NCBI GenBank assembly: GCA_910579175.1 | Contig: CAJTTB010000006.1 | Location: forward strand, 66,785 to 130,784 | Origin: an uncultured Oscillospiraceae bacterium | GTDB lineage: Bacteria > Bacillota > Clostridia > Oscillospirales > Ruminococcaceae | Reading direction: 5' to 3' | Length of the DNA: 64,000 bases | In this document: one piece after another, positions 35,031 through 43,842 of the stretch | How positions within the stretch are numbered: the stretch's first letter is position 1 | Layout of the letters: every line of letters starts with the position of its first letter | The notes under the pieces: generated by a model | Database searches by the model: none | What the model saw: only the letters and a program-made list of their open reading frames with translations | Told to the model about the DNA's origin: nothing | Translations under genes and position numbers: made by a program

Positions 35031-35702
35031 TTATCCAGCTACCTCTGTAATAGAAATATTTTCCTGTGCCACATCTTTTTCAGACAACACAATATTTTTT
35101 ATCTGTGCTGCTTGTTCTGCGGACAATCCATCTGTTTTTACCACTACATTTGCATTACCATTGTCCAAATAAACAACACAATCTTCAAATCCTTTTGCCT
35201 TAATCAAATTTTCAATTTTACTTTCGTCTGAAATTTGTTTGGATATCTCCACTATCTTAGCGGTTGCTTGTGAAATTTCCTCATCAGAAGCATCTGCTTT
35301 TGCAAGTACAGATTTCACCGTCTCCACTGCTTCATCTCTAGACTTTGTCTTATTTAGAGAAGCCTGTGCAAAATAATCATCTTGTGTGGTGACTGGACCG
35401 TTGACCAACTGAGCATCTCCATAATTTTTTCCAGTATCATTTGGCTGACTTGGGTTCACAGAAACAGAATTTTCCCCAGCAGTGGATACGGTCTCATCTG
35501 GAAAAATATCTGCTCCCACAGCATTTACTTCACCATTGTCCGAAACTGTTTGTGATTGACTCACCGAATTTAAAACATCTGTAACAGGATAATCTTTTTC
35601 TTGATTGGCATAAATATAATTGACATAGATTGCTCCTCCCAAAATTACAACCAATGCAGATAAGATGATTTGTTTTTTTCCGATAATAAAATTGGCTTTC
35701 AT
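35031..35702 (-). CDS. spoIIIAH: Stage III sporulation protein AH
   Basis: 223 residues with one N-terminal membrane segment (about 10-28), a low-complexity linker, and the C-terminal YscJ/FliF-like ring domain (about 110-220: DEAVETVKSVL then SAEQAAQIKNIVLSEK). It forms the mother-cell side of the feeding-tube channel with forespore SpoIIQ. Last gene of the spoIIIA operon; a 49-base gap separates it from spoIIIAG. Confidence 0.94.
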   Translation of the reverse strand: MKANFIIGKKQIILSALVVILGGAIYVNYIYANQEKDYPVTDVLNSVSQSQTVSDNGEVNAVGADIFPDETVSTAGENSVSVNPSQPNDTGKNYGDAQLVNGPVTTQDDYFAQASLNKTKSRDEAVETVKSVLAKADASDEEISQATAKIVEISKQISDESKIENLIKAKGFEDCVVYLDNGNANVVVKTDGLSAEQAAQIKNIVLSEKDVAQENISITEVAG

Positions 35703-35751
35703 ATTTGTGTTGTTCCTTTCTTATCAAAATTCAAATAAATTGTCATGCGCT

Positions 35752-36309
35752 TTACTGTTGTACTTGTGAATTGCGCAGTACTACTGCAACCTGTGTAGAG
35801 GGAATCGAAAAGGCAGTTGTAAGCGCTTCAATAATGCGCTTTTGCACCTGTATATTCTCTGCTCCATCACACAACACAACCACCCCTTGTACTGCTGGCA
35901 TTTTTTCTGTCTGTACCAAAGCCTGTTTTCTTCCATTATCCCCCTCTACCAACACAATCGTCTCTTGTGTATCCTGTTGATAGTTTCCATCATTTGAAAT
36001 TTTATTGGTTTGCCTTTTTACATCAGACTGATAAACCGTTTCTTTCCCACTTTCCAATGTAAGCATTATCTCAACTCTGCCAGCTCCTTCAATCCCTTCT
36101 ACCATCTGTTTCACCTTTTGTTCCAACTGTGTTGTATATTCTTCGGTTGTTATTGTCCCTCCTTTTTGACTGCCCGGTGTAGTTTCCTTTTCCTTTTTTT
36201 CAGGCAGTAATTCCCAAAGGAATAATAATGCAATTAGTATTAAACCACAGATGACAATCACCTTTAATTTTTTTTCATCTTTGATGATTTCTTCCAATTG
36301 TTTTAACAT
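35752..36309 (-). CDS. spoIIIAG: Stage III sporulation protein AG
   Basis: 185 residues: membrane segment at about 19-35, then a ring-building extracellular domain with GAGRVEIMLTLESGKETVYQ and PAVQGVVVLCDGAENI. It makes a large oligomeric ring in the SpoIIIA-SpoIIQ channel. Overlaps spoIIIAF by 7 bases. Confidence 0.93.
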   Translation of the reverse strand: MLKQLEEIIKDEKKLKVIVICGLILIALLFLWELLPEKKEKETTPGSQKGGTITTEEYTTQLEQKVKQMVEGIEGAGRVEIMLTLESGKETVYQSDVKRQTNKISNDGNYQQDTQETIVLVEGDNGRKQALVQTEKMPAVQGVVVLCDGAENIQVQKRIIEALTTAFSIPSTQVAVVLRNSQVQQ

Positions 36310-36779
36310 TTCTTTATCACTACTTTCGGAACCAGTCCTGCCTCCTTTTCTATCAAAGATATTACTTTTTCTTGCTCAAATTGATATTTCTCTGAGAGCG
36401 TAACACAAATCTCATTAATATCTATGCTGTTATCTTCTGCGATATGAATTTGAAAGCGAACTGATTCGGGAAAAATTTGGTTGGACTCCAACAATGTCTG
36501 TATCTGACTTTCCAATTTTTGTTCCGCTACGGTGATAAAATAATTTTCCACTCCCTGTTCTAACATTTGATTTTGCATGGATTGTTGTTCTTGTTGAAAG
36601 TCAAATGAAAAGTCCAACTGCTGTTTGGTAAATGGCAATACCAAACTGCTGATAAAAAACAATCCAATAGCAAACTTTATCACCTTTTCCAAGGTATTAG
36701 AAGGTATCAAGAGAGAAAAAATGCCTGTTATAATCAAAGTGATACAAACCGATTCTGTAATCATTTTAATTCCATTCAT
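36303..36779 (-). CDS. spoIIIAF: Stage III sporulation protein AF
   Basis: 158 residues with two N-terminal membrane segments (about 8-26 and 34-50) and a soluble ring-like C-terminal domain. Family pattern LEKVIKFAIGLFFISSLVLP is clear. Overlaps spoIIIAE by 4 bases. Confidence 0.92.
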   Translation of the reverse strand: MNGIKMITESVCITLIITGIFSLLIPSNTLEKVIKFAIGLFFISSLVLPFTKQQLDFSFDFQQEQQSMQNQMLEQGVENYFITVAEQKLESQIQTLLESNQIFPESVRFQIHIAEDNSIDINEICVTLSEKYQFEQEKVISLIEKEAGLVPKVVIKKC

Positions 36780-37930
36780 GTGGTACTCAACCCCAATACC
36801 AACATCAAAGAAATAGAAATAATCACCATAATTCCATAACAGATCAACAGTGATTGCAAAAATGACAATACAAAGCTAGTTGCCTGCAATAACCCTGAAA
36901 TACGCTGTGTATGTAACATATCTCCCACTCCCTGCGCAATGCGAATTGCAAAATTCATCAATAAAATATGGACAATCCCAGGTAAAAAACAAATTACAAT
37001 TGCCAAAATACCAAAAGCCCCAACTGTTGACTGAATGACATTCACCGACCCTTGAATCACAGAGAGCGTTTCACTGATTGCACTTCCTACCATAGGGACC
37101 AAAGAACCAATAAAATACTTTCCCGTCTTTAATGTAATGGTATCAGCAGAGTTTGCCACAAAACTCTTAATCGTCAAAATTCCCACGAATAAGGTCAATA
37201 AAAAGCCCAATATCCACTTAACAATTGTTTGAATGGATTTTGAAATGCCCCCAACCTCCACCTGATCGGTAGCCGCTGAAGTCAAACAAAGCGCCAGATA
37301 AATCCCGCAAAGTGGTATCAATAGATTGGCGGCAACCACACTGACCAATTCTACACAGCCAAGTAACATTCCATGATAAGCAAAAGCAGAAAGCGGTTTT
37401 CCTGACACGGAGATAATTCCAGTAAAAACCGGAATAAAGCCCATTAAAAAAGAACTGACCTGCTTTATCAGTTCCACGGTCTCTTCTATCAATGAAATCA
37501 CTGGCGTTACAATGATTCCACTAATACACAAAACCGAAAGGACATGAAACACCTTGGAAAAACTCTTATCAGCAAAGCCATGTTCAAAGGTTCCAAGCAG
37601 AGCAGAAAGCATAATCATTCCCACAATCGTTGCCAGAATGCGAATCGGTGTTGACATACCCGCCAAAATGCCATCCCATAGCATTTCAAAAAAGCGTTTT
37701 CCATCTAAGTTTAAAATTTCGCTGCTGTCTACCTTTTCAATTCCATTTTGTTCAAAAAAACGCGCTGTTTCTTGTGGAAGTTGATCTAGCAGTTGTGCGG
37801 CTCCACTTTGGTTTAAAATTTCCTGTTCTGTTTGATCATCATCTGTTTGCTGTGCCAATACCACTATGCCATTCAATGCCAAAAAGACCATCATGATAGT
37901 ACAGCAAAACCATTTCACGATTCTATACAT
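36776..37930 (-). CDS. spoIIIAE: Stage III sporulation protein AE
   Basis: 384-residue polytopic membrane protein with a cleavable or anchor N-terminal segment and about six to seven further membrane helices. Thought to be the membrane base of the channel. VGSLVPMVGSAISETL-type conserved core is present as FIGSLVPMVGSAISETLSVI. Overlaps both neighbours by a few bases. Confidence 0.94.
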   Translation of the reverse strand: MYRIVKWFCCTIMMVFLALNGIVVLAQQTDDDQTEQEILNQSGAAQLLDQLPQETARFFEQNGIEKVDSSEILNLDGKRFFEMLWDGILAGMSTPIRILATIVGMIMLSALLGTFEHGFADKSFSKVFHVLSVLCISGIIVTPVISLIEETVELIKQVSSFLMGFIPVFTGIISVSGKPLSAFAYHGMLLGCVELVSVVAANLLIPLCGIYLALCLTSAATDQVEVGGISKSIQTIVKWILGFLLTLFVGILTIKSFVANSADTITLKTGKYFIGSLVPMVGSAISETLSVIQGSVNVIQSTVGAFGILAIVICFLPGIVHILLMNFAIRIAQGVGDMLHTQRISGLLQATSFVLSFLQSLLICYGIMVIISISLMLVLGLSTT

Positions 37931-38309
37931 AAATCAACTCCAAAGCAATTTCTGCCAAGTTTTGAAATAAAGGCAAACTCAACAATACAATCGCCGCTTT
38001 TCCCGCAAGTTCCACCCTGCCCGCAATCGCCGTCTGTCCTGCGTCTTTACAGCTATCTGAGGCAAGTTGAACCAGATAACAAATGCCCAATGCCTTTAGC
38101 AATGTTTTTCCATAATACCCTGCACTGGTTCTTTCTAACATTTCATTCATCGTTGTCAAAACTGGTTTTAATGAAACAACAATTGAAACAAAAATCAATA
38201 CACTGCAAACCAGTGAAACCATAAGCGCATACTCGGGCTTATACTGTTTTAACAAAATGCAAAAAACAGTGGAAACAACTGCCAAACCGATGATCGATAA
38301 CAATTCCAT
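37923..38309 (-). CDS. spoIIIAD: Stage III sporulation protein AD
   Basis: 128 residues with four hydrophobic segments, the normal size. ATG 38309 is preceded by AAAGGGGATT; the open frame to 38399 would add 30 non-conserved residues overlapping spoIIIAC. It pairs with AC and AE at the membrane base of the channel. Confidence 0.93.
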   Translation of the reverse strand: MELLSIIGLAVVSTVFCILLKQYKPEYALMVSLVCSVLIFVSIVVSLKPVLTTMNEMLERTSAGYYGKTLLKALGICYLVQLASDSCKDAGQTAIAGRVELAGKAAIVLLSLPLFQNLAEIALELIYV

Positions 38310-38343
38310 TTCATCGCAATCCCCTTTCTTTTTTTGACCGATT

Positions 38344-38541
38344 TTACCACAGACCAAAAATCGTTTTGATTGTTTCAAACAGATTTTGTATCTCTCCAAT
38401 AATCATCATCAATACAACAATTAATCCTGCCAAAGTAGTCATCAATGCTTGTTCTTCTCTGCCAGAACGAATCAAAAGCTGATTTAATACTGCAACAATA
38501 ATCCCAATTGCAGCAATCCGAAAAATCAAATCAATATCCAT
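38344..38541 (-). CDS. spoIIIAC: Stage III sporulation protein AC
   Basis: 65 residues, two membrane segments (about 6-22 and 33-52), family pattern IDLIFRIAAIGIIVAVLNQL. One of the smallest spoIIIA products; normal length. Confidence 0.93.
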   Translation of the reverse strand: MDIDLIFRIAAIGIIVAVLNQLLIRSGREEQALMTTLAGLIVVLMMIIGEIQNLFETIKTIFGLW

Positions 38542-38567
38542 TGTTTTTTAGTTCCTTTCCATTGGCA

Positions 38568-39077
38568 TTAAATACACAAAATAGCAATCGCAATCCCAGA
38601 AAGTACGCCAAGGGATTGAAATAACTTGCCTTTTTGTTGATGTTCTTGGGTCGCTTGTTGAAAAGATTGTTCCAATAGTTGTCTCACCAATTCCAATTGA
38701 TTCAACTGATTTTCTGTATTGGTACTACCCAAAATATTCCCAAGCATCTTGAGCACTTTTTGATCGTTTTTTTGAAAGTCCATTTTATTTGCACTTTGTT
38801 CGATACTTTGTGTCCATAACCTGGGAAAATCATGTGATTTTTTTAATTGTTGATGACAAAACTTCAAAAAACAAAGCTGTTGCAATTCTTCACAATCTAC
38901 CAAACAATCTATGATATCTTTGGTGGGCATCTGTTCATAGCGCAAATAGGTTTGTATTTTTTCCAACATCACAAGGGATTGTTCTAATTGGCAAACGCGG
39001 TGTTTAAAAGAACGTCCCTTTACGATCCCAATCAAACTACAGAGTATGATGGATAAAAGTGCAATCCATAAATTCAA
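38568..39077 (-). CDS. spoIIIAB: Stage III sporulation protein AB
   Basis: 169 residues with N- and C-terminal membrane segments and a helical soluble middle, resembling a GspF half-domain. Likely links the ATPase AA to the membrane complex. Overlaps spoIIIAA by 4 bases. Confidence 0.92.
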   Translation of the reverse strand: MNLWIALLSIILCSLIGIVKGRSFKHRVCQLEQSLVMLEKIQTYLRYEQMPTKDIIDCLVDCEELQQLCFLKFCHQQLKKSHDFPRLWTQSIEQSANKMDFQKNDQKVLKMLGNILGSTNTENQLNQLELVRQLLEQSFQQATQEHQQKGKLFQSLGVLSGIAIAILCI

Positions 39078-40045
39078 CTTGTTACCTTCTCTCTAGTATG
39101 GAATAACTGTTCCACCTGCACGATTTTATCGATTTCACAGGGAGTGTCCTCTTGTTTTAACAATACAATCTTATCAAAAATCTGCTGTTTGCATAAATAT
39201 TGTATCTGTTCCCTTTTCATCAGTGTGGAAATGCTATCTGCATGTGCAGTGGCAATGACTTTTACACCTGCCAACATGCTTCTTATCAACATATTGGCAT
39301 CATCACTTTGTCCAATTTCATCACAAAAGATAATATCTGGCGCACCTGTTCTCAATGCCAATTCCATTCCAATCGCTTTTGGACACAAATGATATACATC
39401 TGTTGAAATGCCAATTTCATTTTGAGGAGCTCCCTGATAGATGGCAGCAAGTTCTCCTCGTTCATCTATCATCGCAACTTTATAAAATCTTCCCAATCTG
39501 CCATCTGAAATGCCTCTTGCTATCTCTCGAATCAAGGTTGTCTTTCCACTCGCAGGTACCCCAGCAATCAATATTGATTGCAATTTTCCACCAAGTACAC
39601 GTGAAAAAATCTCATCTGCTGCACCGCGGACTTCACGGGCAATTCGAATATTTAAAGAACTGATCTCTCGAATACCAATCACTTTTCCCGCCTCAGTCAA
39701 TACTGTTCCACAGATGCCAATGCGATGCCCGCCAACAATGGTAATATAGCCGTTGACAATTTCATTCTGAAAACTATGTACAGAATATTCACAAAAGGAT
39801 TTGAATAATGTTTCGATCTGTCTTGTGGAAAATATCCAACAATTGGAAGATGGCTGTTTCACAGGCTGTCCATCCTTTTGTAAAAACCAACACTGCTTTG
39901 CAGTCATCAAAGAAATTGGTCGATTGGCACGCACTCTGATCTCATGTAAATCCGACCGAATAAAGTATGGCAATTTATGTAATAATCTCCCAAGCTCGCC
40001 TGGAAAATAATCGCACATTTGTTGATATCTCTGATTGTTTTCCAT
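39074..40045 (-). CDS. spoIIIAA: Stage III sporulation protein AA, ATPase
   Basis: 323-residue secretion-type ATPase driving the SpoIIIA channel. Walker A GVPASGKTTL (about residue 164), MIDERGEL, Walker B-type DIIFCDEIG, and TAHADS are visible. ATG 40045 lies 9 bases after AAAGGG; TTG 40054 directly abuts it and is unsuitable. First gene of the operon. Confidence 0.95.
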   Translation of the reverse strand: MENNQRYQQMCDYFPGELGRLLHKLPYFIRSDLHEIRVRANRPISLMTAKQCWFLQKDGQPVKQPSSNCWIFSTRQIETLFKSFCEYSVHSFQNEIVNGYITIVGGHRIGICGTVLTEAGKVIGIREISSLNIRIAREVRGAADEIFSRVLGGKLQSILIAGVPASGKTTLIREIARGISDGRLGRFYKVAMIDERGELAAIYQGAPQNEIGISTDVYHLCPKAIGMELALRTGAPDIIFCDEIGQSDDANMLIRSMLAGVKVIATAHADSISTLMKREQIQYLCKQQIFDKIVLLKQEDTPCEIDKIVQVEQLFHTREKVTS

Positions 40046-40164
40046 ATGATTCAACCCTTTCCAATGGACAAAATCATGTTTTGTTTACTATTTTTTTACT
40101 GCTTCTTGTCCGTTTTTATATTTGTATGTTCCAATCATCTCAATTAGAACTATCAAATTTTTTC

Positions 40165-40193
40165 TTGACAGATTTTATAAACTGGTATATACT
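40165..40193 (+). promoter_or_regulatory. Promoter of the aro operon leader
   Basis: TTGACA (40165-40170), 17 bases, TATACT (40188-40193). Transcription starts near 40200, about 45 bases before the leader peptide ATG and 290 bases before aroF. Confidence 0.82.
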
Positions 40194-40245
40194 TTAGAAC
40201 TGTAATACAATCATAAAAATAATTTTGATAAAGTAGGTATGACCG

Positions 40246-40356
40246 ATGAAACACACTGTTTGTGCAAATTTCTTTTTCTACTTTAGCTTAAGCTTTTACT
40301 TTCAAGGCTTAGGTTATGTTGTCAAGGAAAAATTTAATTTGTTACAAAAAGCGTAA
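40246..40356 (+). CDS. Phe/Tyr-rich leader peptide of the aro operon
   Basis: 36-codon frame ATG 40246 to TAA 40354-40356, with AGTAGG 8 bases upstream. Residues 9-19 read FFFYFSLSFYF: six Phe and two Tyr in eleven codons. Total seven Phe, three Tyr, no Trp. It lies between a strong promoter and the terminator that precedes the DAHP synthase gene. By analogy with the enteric pheA leader peptide, its product is dispensable: ribosome stalling at Phe/Tyr codons when charged tRNA is short would decide attenuation. It could instead be an ordinary small hydrophobic peptide, but the coincidence with the gene set argues otherwise. Confidence 0.8.
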   Translation: MKHTVCANFFFYFSLSFYFQGLGYVVKEKFNLLQKA

Positions 40357-40432
40357 TTTCTCATTTTTGGTTGATTATCATACAAAACAGGTCTATTGCT
40401 TTTTGTATAAAAAGCAATAGACCTGTTTTTTT
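40343..40432 (+). promoter_or_regulatory. Transcription attenuator of the aro operon (antiterminator/terminator)
   Basis: Terminator: a perfect 21-bp stem (40384-40404 with 40409-40429), 4-base loop, then T run. Antiterminator: TACAAAAAGCG (40343-40353, the last leader codons) pairs with TGCTTTTTGTA (40397-40407), 11 pairs including one G-U, using part of the terminator's left arm, so the two folds exclude each other. A third pairing is possible between GCTTTT inside the Phe/Tyr codon run (about 40292-40297) and AAAAGC of the antiterminator. A ribosome at the stop codon would cover the antiterminator; one stalled at the Phe/Tyr codons would free it. Confidence 0.8.
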
Positions 40433-40492
40433 ATCAACTTTTCATGCTTATCTCTTAGATGTTTTTGTGATTTTGAAAGGAATGGGTAGAAT

Positions 40493-41503
40493 ATGATTAT
40501 TATTTTAAAAGACAAACACTCAAAAGAACAAATTGACGAATTATATCAAGAATTGCAACAATATGATGTGGATATCAAACCCATCGAAGGTACGCAAACC
40601 ACCATTTGGGGGCTAATCGGCGATGTTACACAAATTGATGTCTCACGCATTCACTCCAAAGAGGTCGTATATGATATCAAGCGCGTATCCGAACCATATA
40701 AAGCAGCCAACCGCAAATTTCATCCAGATGATACCATTGTTGAAGTGATGAATGAAAAAATCGGTGGTGAACACTTCAAAGTAATCGCTGGTCCCTGCTC
40801 TATCGAGACAGAAGAACAAGTCATCGAAGTTGCAAAGGCTGTCAAAAAAAGTGGAGCAAAATTTTTACGTGGAGGCGCATTTAAACCAAGGACTTCACCT
40901 TATGCGTTTCAAGGGCTTCATGCAGAGGGAATTAAGCTGCTCTTAAAAGCGCAAAAAATAACTGGGCTTCCCATTGTCACTGAAATTATGAGTTTAGCAC
41001 ATCTGGATTTATTTGCAGATGTTGACATCATTCAAGTTGGCGCTAGAAATATGCAAAATTTTGAACTGCTAAAAGAATTGGGACACTCCAAAAAGCCTAT
41101 CTTATTAAAAAGAGGACTCGCCAATACCCTAGAAGAATTCTTAATGAGTGCAGAATATATTATGTCAGGCGGAAATGAAAATGTCATTTTATGTGAACGT
41201 GGTATTCGTACCTTTGAAACCATGACACGCAACACCTTAGATTTATCCGCAGTACCTTTGCTAAAACACTATTCTCATCTTCCAGTTGTAGTAGACCCCA
41301 GCCATGCGACTGGTATTCCATGGTTGGTAGAACCACTATCTCAAGCTGCAATTGCTGCGGGAGCAGATGGACTGATGATCGAAGTGCACAACAATCCTAA
41401 AAAAGCACTCTGTGATGGCGCACAGTCTCTTACTCCTACACAATTTGACGAAGTTATGAAAAAAATAACTGCACAAGCACAATTCTGTAATAAAACATTA
41501 TAA
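40493..41503 (+). CDS. aroF: 3-deoxy-7-phosphoheptulonate (DAHP) synthase, type I-beta
   Basis: 336 residues. Condenses phosphoenolpyruvate and erythrose-4-P, the first shikimate step. An N-terminal ferredoxin-like regulatory domain (about 1-70), as in the Thermotoga enzyme inhibited by Tyr/Phe, precedes the TIM barrel. Barrel motifs: AGPCSIE (about 100-106), LRGGAFKPRTSPYAFQG, VVDPSHATG. No fused chorismate mutase. First gene of aroF-B-A-C behind the attenuator. Confidence 0.95.
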   Translation: MIIILKDKHSKEQIDELYQELQQYDVDIKPIEGTQTTIWGLIGDVTQIDVSRIHSKEVVYDIKRVSEPYKAANRKFHPDDTIVEVMNEKIGGEHFKVIAGPCSIETEEQVIEVAKAVKKSGAKFLRGGAFKPRTSPYAFQGLHAEGIKLLLKAQKITGLPIVTEIMSLAHLDLFADVDIIQVGARNMQNFELLKELGHSKKPILLKRGLANTLEEFLMSAEYIMSGGNENVILCERGIRTFETMTRNTLDLSAVPLLKHYSHLPVVVDPSHATGIPWLVEPLSQAAIAAGADGLMIEVHNNPKKALCDGAQSLTPTQFDEVMKKITAQAQFCNKTL

Positions 41504-41518
41504 TGGCAGGTAATTTTT

Positions 41519-42580
41519 ATGAAAACAATTGAAGTCAAAACCAATCACCCTTATACTGTACTGATTGGTGAACAATTGCTCCCTCGCACTGCTGAACTTA
41601 TCAAAGACGTTTGCAACTATCAAAAAGTGGCAATCATCTCTGATGATATGGTTGCAGACTATTACTTAAATACTGTTGTTTCCAGTTTTTCAACGGACAA
41701 GCAGGTGTTTTGCTATATATTTCCACATGGAGAACAATCCAAATCCGCGGATACACTGTTACAAATCTATCATTTTCTTGCTCAAAATCAATTTACTCGC
41801 TCTGACCTTATTATCGCGTTGGGCGGAGGAGTGGTCGGTGATTTAGCAGGATTTGCTGCATCTTCTTTTTTGCGTGGTATTCCCTATGTCCAAATTCCAA
41901 CCACGCTACTGGCTCAAGTAGACTCCTCTGTTGGTGGAAAGACAGCGATTAATATTCCAGCTGGCAAAAATTTAGTGGGTAGTTTCTATCAACCTGCAAG
42001 AGTACTGTGTGATACCAATACCCTTTCCACCCTTTCAAAGGTCAACTTTTCCAGTGGCATTGCAGAAGTCATCAAATATGCCTGTATTTACGACCGTTCT
42101 TTGTTTGAGCAAATTCAAGACATTCAACATGCTAATATGACAGATATCATTACGCGTTGTATCCAAATCAAAGCAGATATCGTTTGTAAAGATGAATTTG
42201 ATACTGGAATGCGCATGATACTAAACTTTGGACACACAATCGGTCATGCAATCGAAAAACACTATCACTTTTCTACCTATACTCACGGGCAAGGTGTTGC
42301 AATTGGTATGGTAAAGATGACACAATTGAGTGAAAAAGCGGGATTGACCCAACCAGGATGTGCACAACAAATCATAAAACTCTGTCAATCTGTTGGATTG
42401 CCAACCGACTGTGAAATAGACACACAAACACTATTTGATATCTGTTGTTTAGACAAAAAAAATCTCAATCAATCCATTCACTTAATTCTGTTAAAAGAAA
42501 TTGGAACTTGTTTGATCCATAAACTTTCTCATTCAGAATTTCAAGCATTTTTAAATCAATCAAAGGACAATCAATTATGA
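41519..42580 (+). CDS. aroB: 3-dehydroquinate synthase
   Basis: 353 residues. Converts DAHP to 3-dehydroquinate with NAD and zinc. Motifs: GGGVVGDLAGFAASSFLRG, PTTLLAQVDSSVGGKTAIN, and the zinc-binding FGHTIGHAIE. Starts 15 bases after aroF; overlaps aroA by 4 bases. Confidence 0.96.
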   Translation: MKTIEVKTNHPYTVLIGEQLLPRTAELIKDVCNYQKVAIISDDMVADYYLNTVVSSFSTDKQVFCYIFPHGEQSKSADTLLQIYHFLAQNQFTRSDLIIALGGGVVGDLAGFAASSFLRGIPYVQIPTTLLAQVDSSVGGKTAINIPAGKNLVGSFYQPARVLCDTNTLSTLSKVNFSSGIAEVIKYACIYDRSLFEQIQDIQHANMTDIITRCIQIKADIVCKDEFDTGMRMILNFGHTIGHAIEKHYHFSTYTHGQGVAIGMVKMTQLSEKAGLTQPGCAQQIIKLCQSVGLPTDCEIDTQTLFDICCLDKKNLNQSIHLILLKEIGTCLIHKLSHSEFQAFLNQSKDNQL

Positions 42581-43842
42581 ATCTTGTTGTTCATCCCTCT
42601 ACATTAAAGGGAAAAATTGACATTCCCGCCTCTAAAAGTATTATGCACCGCGCTTTGATTTGTGGTGCACTATCCGACGGACATTGTATCATTGAAAATA
42701 GCTATCTTTCGGAGGATATTTTGGCAACAATCCACTGTCTAGAACAATTGGGAGCTTGCTTTGACATTCACCAAAATCATATTTCTGTCACAGGTATTTC
42801 AAATATACCAAAATCGGCTTTGTTGGATTGTAATGAATCCGGCTCTACCATTCGATTTCTCATTCCAATTGCGGCAGCTTTTGGCATTTCTGCCACCTTC
42901 TCTGGAAAAGGCAAACTCATCACCCGACCTCTTGATCTTTATCAAAAGGCATTCGCACAAAAGGGCGTACAGTTTGAATACACTGGAACACTTCCAGCAT
43001 CCATACAAGGGACACTGTTGCCCGGACATTACACCATTCGGGGAAATGTCAGTTCTCAATTTATTACAGGGCTGTTGTTTGCACTGCCGTTATTGGACGG
43101 TCCAAGTACATTAGAGGTATTGCCTCCCTTTGAGTCAAAGAGTTATGTCGATATTACACTTGATGTATTAGCCGCTTTTGGAATTAAGATACAATCTCAT
43201 GATAACTGCTATCAAATTGCAGGAAATCAGCGTTATTTGCCCATCAATTATCAAGTGGAAAGTGATTACTCTCAAGCCGCTTTCTTCTTAACTGCCAATT
43301 GTTTAGGAAGTCAGATACAATTACATCAGTTCTCCAAAAGTTCCATACAGGGCGACAGCTATATCATTGGATTACTCAATCAAATTGGTGCCAATCCCAT
43401 TTTAGAAGATGATGGATTCACAAATCAAGGAAAAGACTTTATAGGCTTTTCTATCGACGCTTCCAATATTCCAGATTTGGTTCCAATTTTATCGGTACTA
43501 GCCTGTTTTTGTCATGGAAAAAGTGTCATCTCTAAGGTGGAGCGGCTAAAAATCAAAGAAAGTGACCGAATTGCCTCCACCCTTGAACTGATTTCTCGAT
43601 TGGGAGGTTCTATCTCTTATCAAGATGATAGTATTGTCATCCTACCCTGTCATCAATTTCATGGAGCGGAAATCAATAGTTATCACGACCATCGAATTGC
43701 AATGGCAGCCGCTATTGCAGCCACCCGCGCAACCGATGATGTGGTTATCTTAGGAGCAGAGTGTGTAAACAAATCTTATCCTACATTTTTTAAAGAATAC
43801 AAACGTTTAGGAGGAAACTGCGATGCCATCTATTTGGAATAA
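42577..43842 (+). CDS. aroA: 3-phosphoshikimate 1-carboxyvinyltransferase (EPSP synthase)
   Basis: 421 residues. Adds enolpyruvyl from PEP to shikimate-3-P. Two-lobed fold with N-terminal PASKSIMHRA, ESGSTIRFLIPIAAAFG (about 86-102), RLKIKESDRI, and DHRIAMA near the C terminus. Its 3' end overlaps aroC by 20 bases, implying translational coupling. Confidence 0.96.
   Translation: MNLVVHPSTLKGKIDIPASKSIMHRALICGALSDGHCIIENSYLSEDILATIHCLEQLGACFDIHQNHISVTGISNIPKSALLDCNESGSTIRFLIPIAAAFGISATFSGKGKLITRPLDLYQKAFAQKGVQFEYTGTLPASIQGTLLPGHYTIRGNVSSQFITGLLFALPLLDGPSTLEVLPPFESKSYVDITLDVLAAFGIKIQSHDNCYQIAGNQRYLPINYQVESDYSQAAFFLTANCLGSQIQLHQFSKSSIQGDSYIIGLLNQIGANPILEDDGFTNQGKDFIGFSIDASNIPDLVPILSVLACFCHGKSVISKVERLKIKESDRIASTLELISRLGGSISYQDDSIVILPCHQFHGAEINSYHDHRIAMAAAIAATRATDDVVILGAECVNKSYPTFFKEYKRLGGNCDAIYLE

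Noticed and set aside
39967..40197. 76-residue plus-strand frame overlapping the spoIIIAA start
   Set aside because: Mostly antisense to spoIIIAA, without a start signal; ends within the aro promoter.
40246..40356. Reading the 36-residue peptide as an AgrD-type signal or toxin
   Set aside because: Cys is at residue 6 rather than central, no AgrB or antitoxin is nearby, and the Phe/Tyr codon run plus terminator before aroF fit a leader peptide better.
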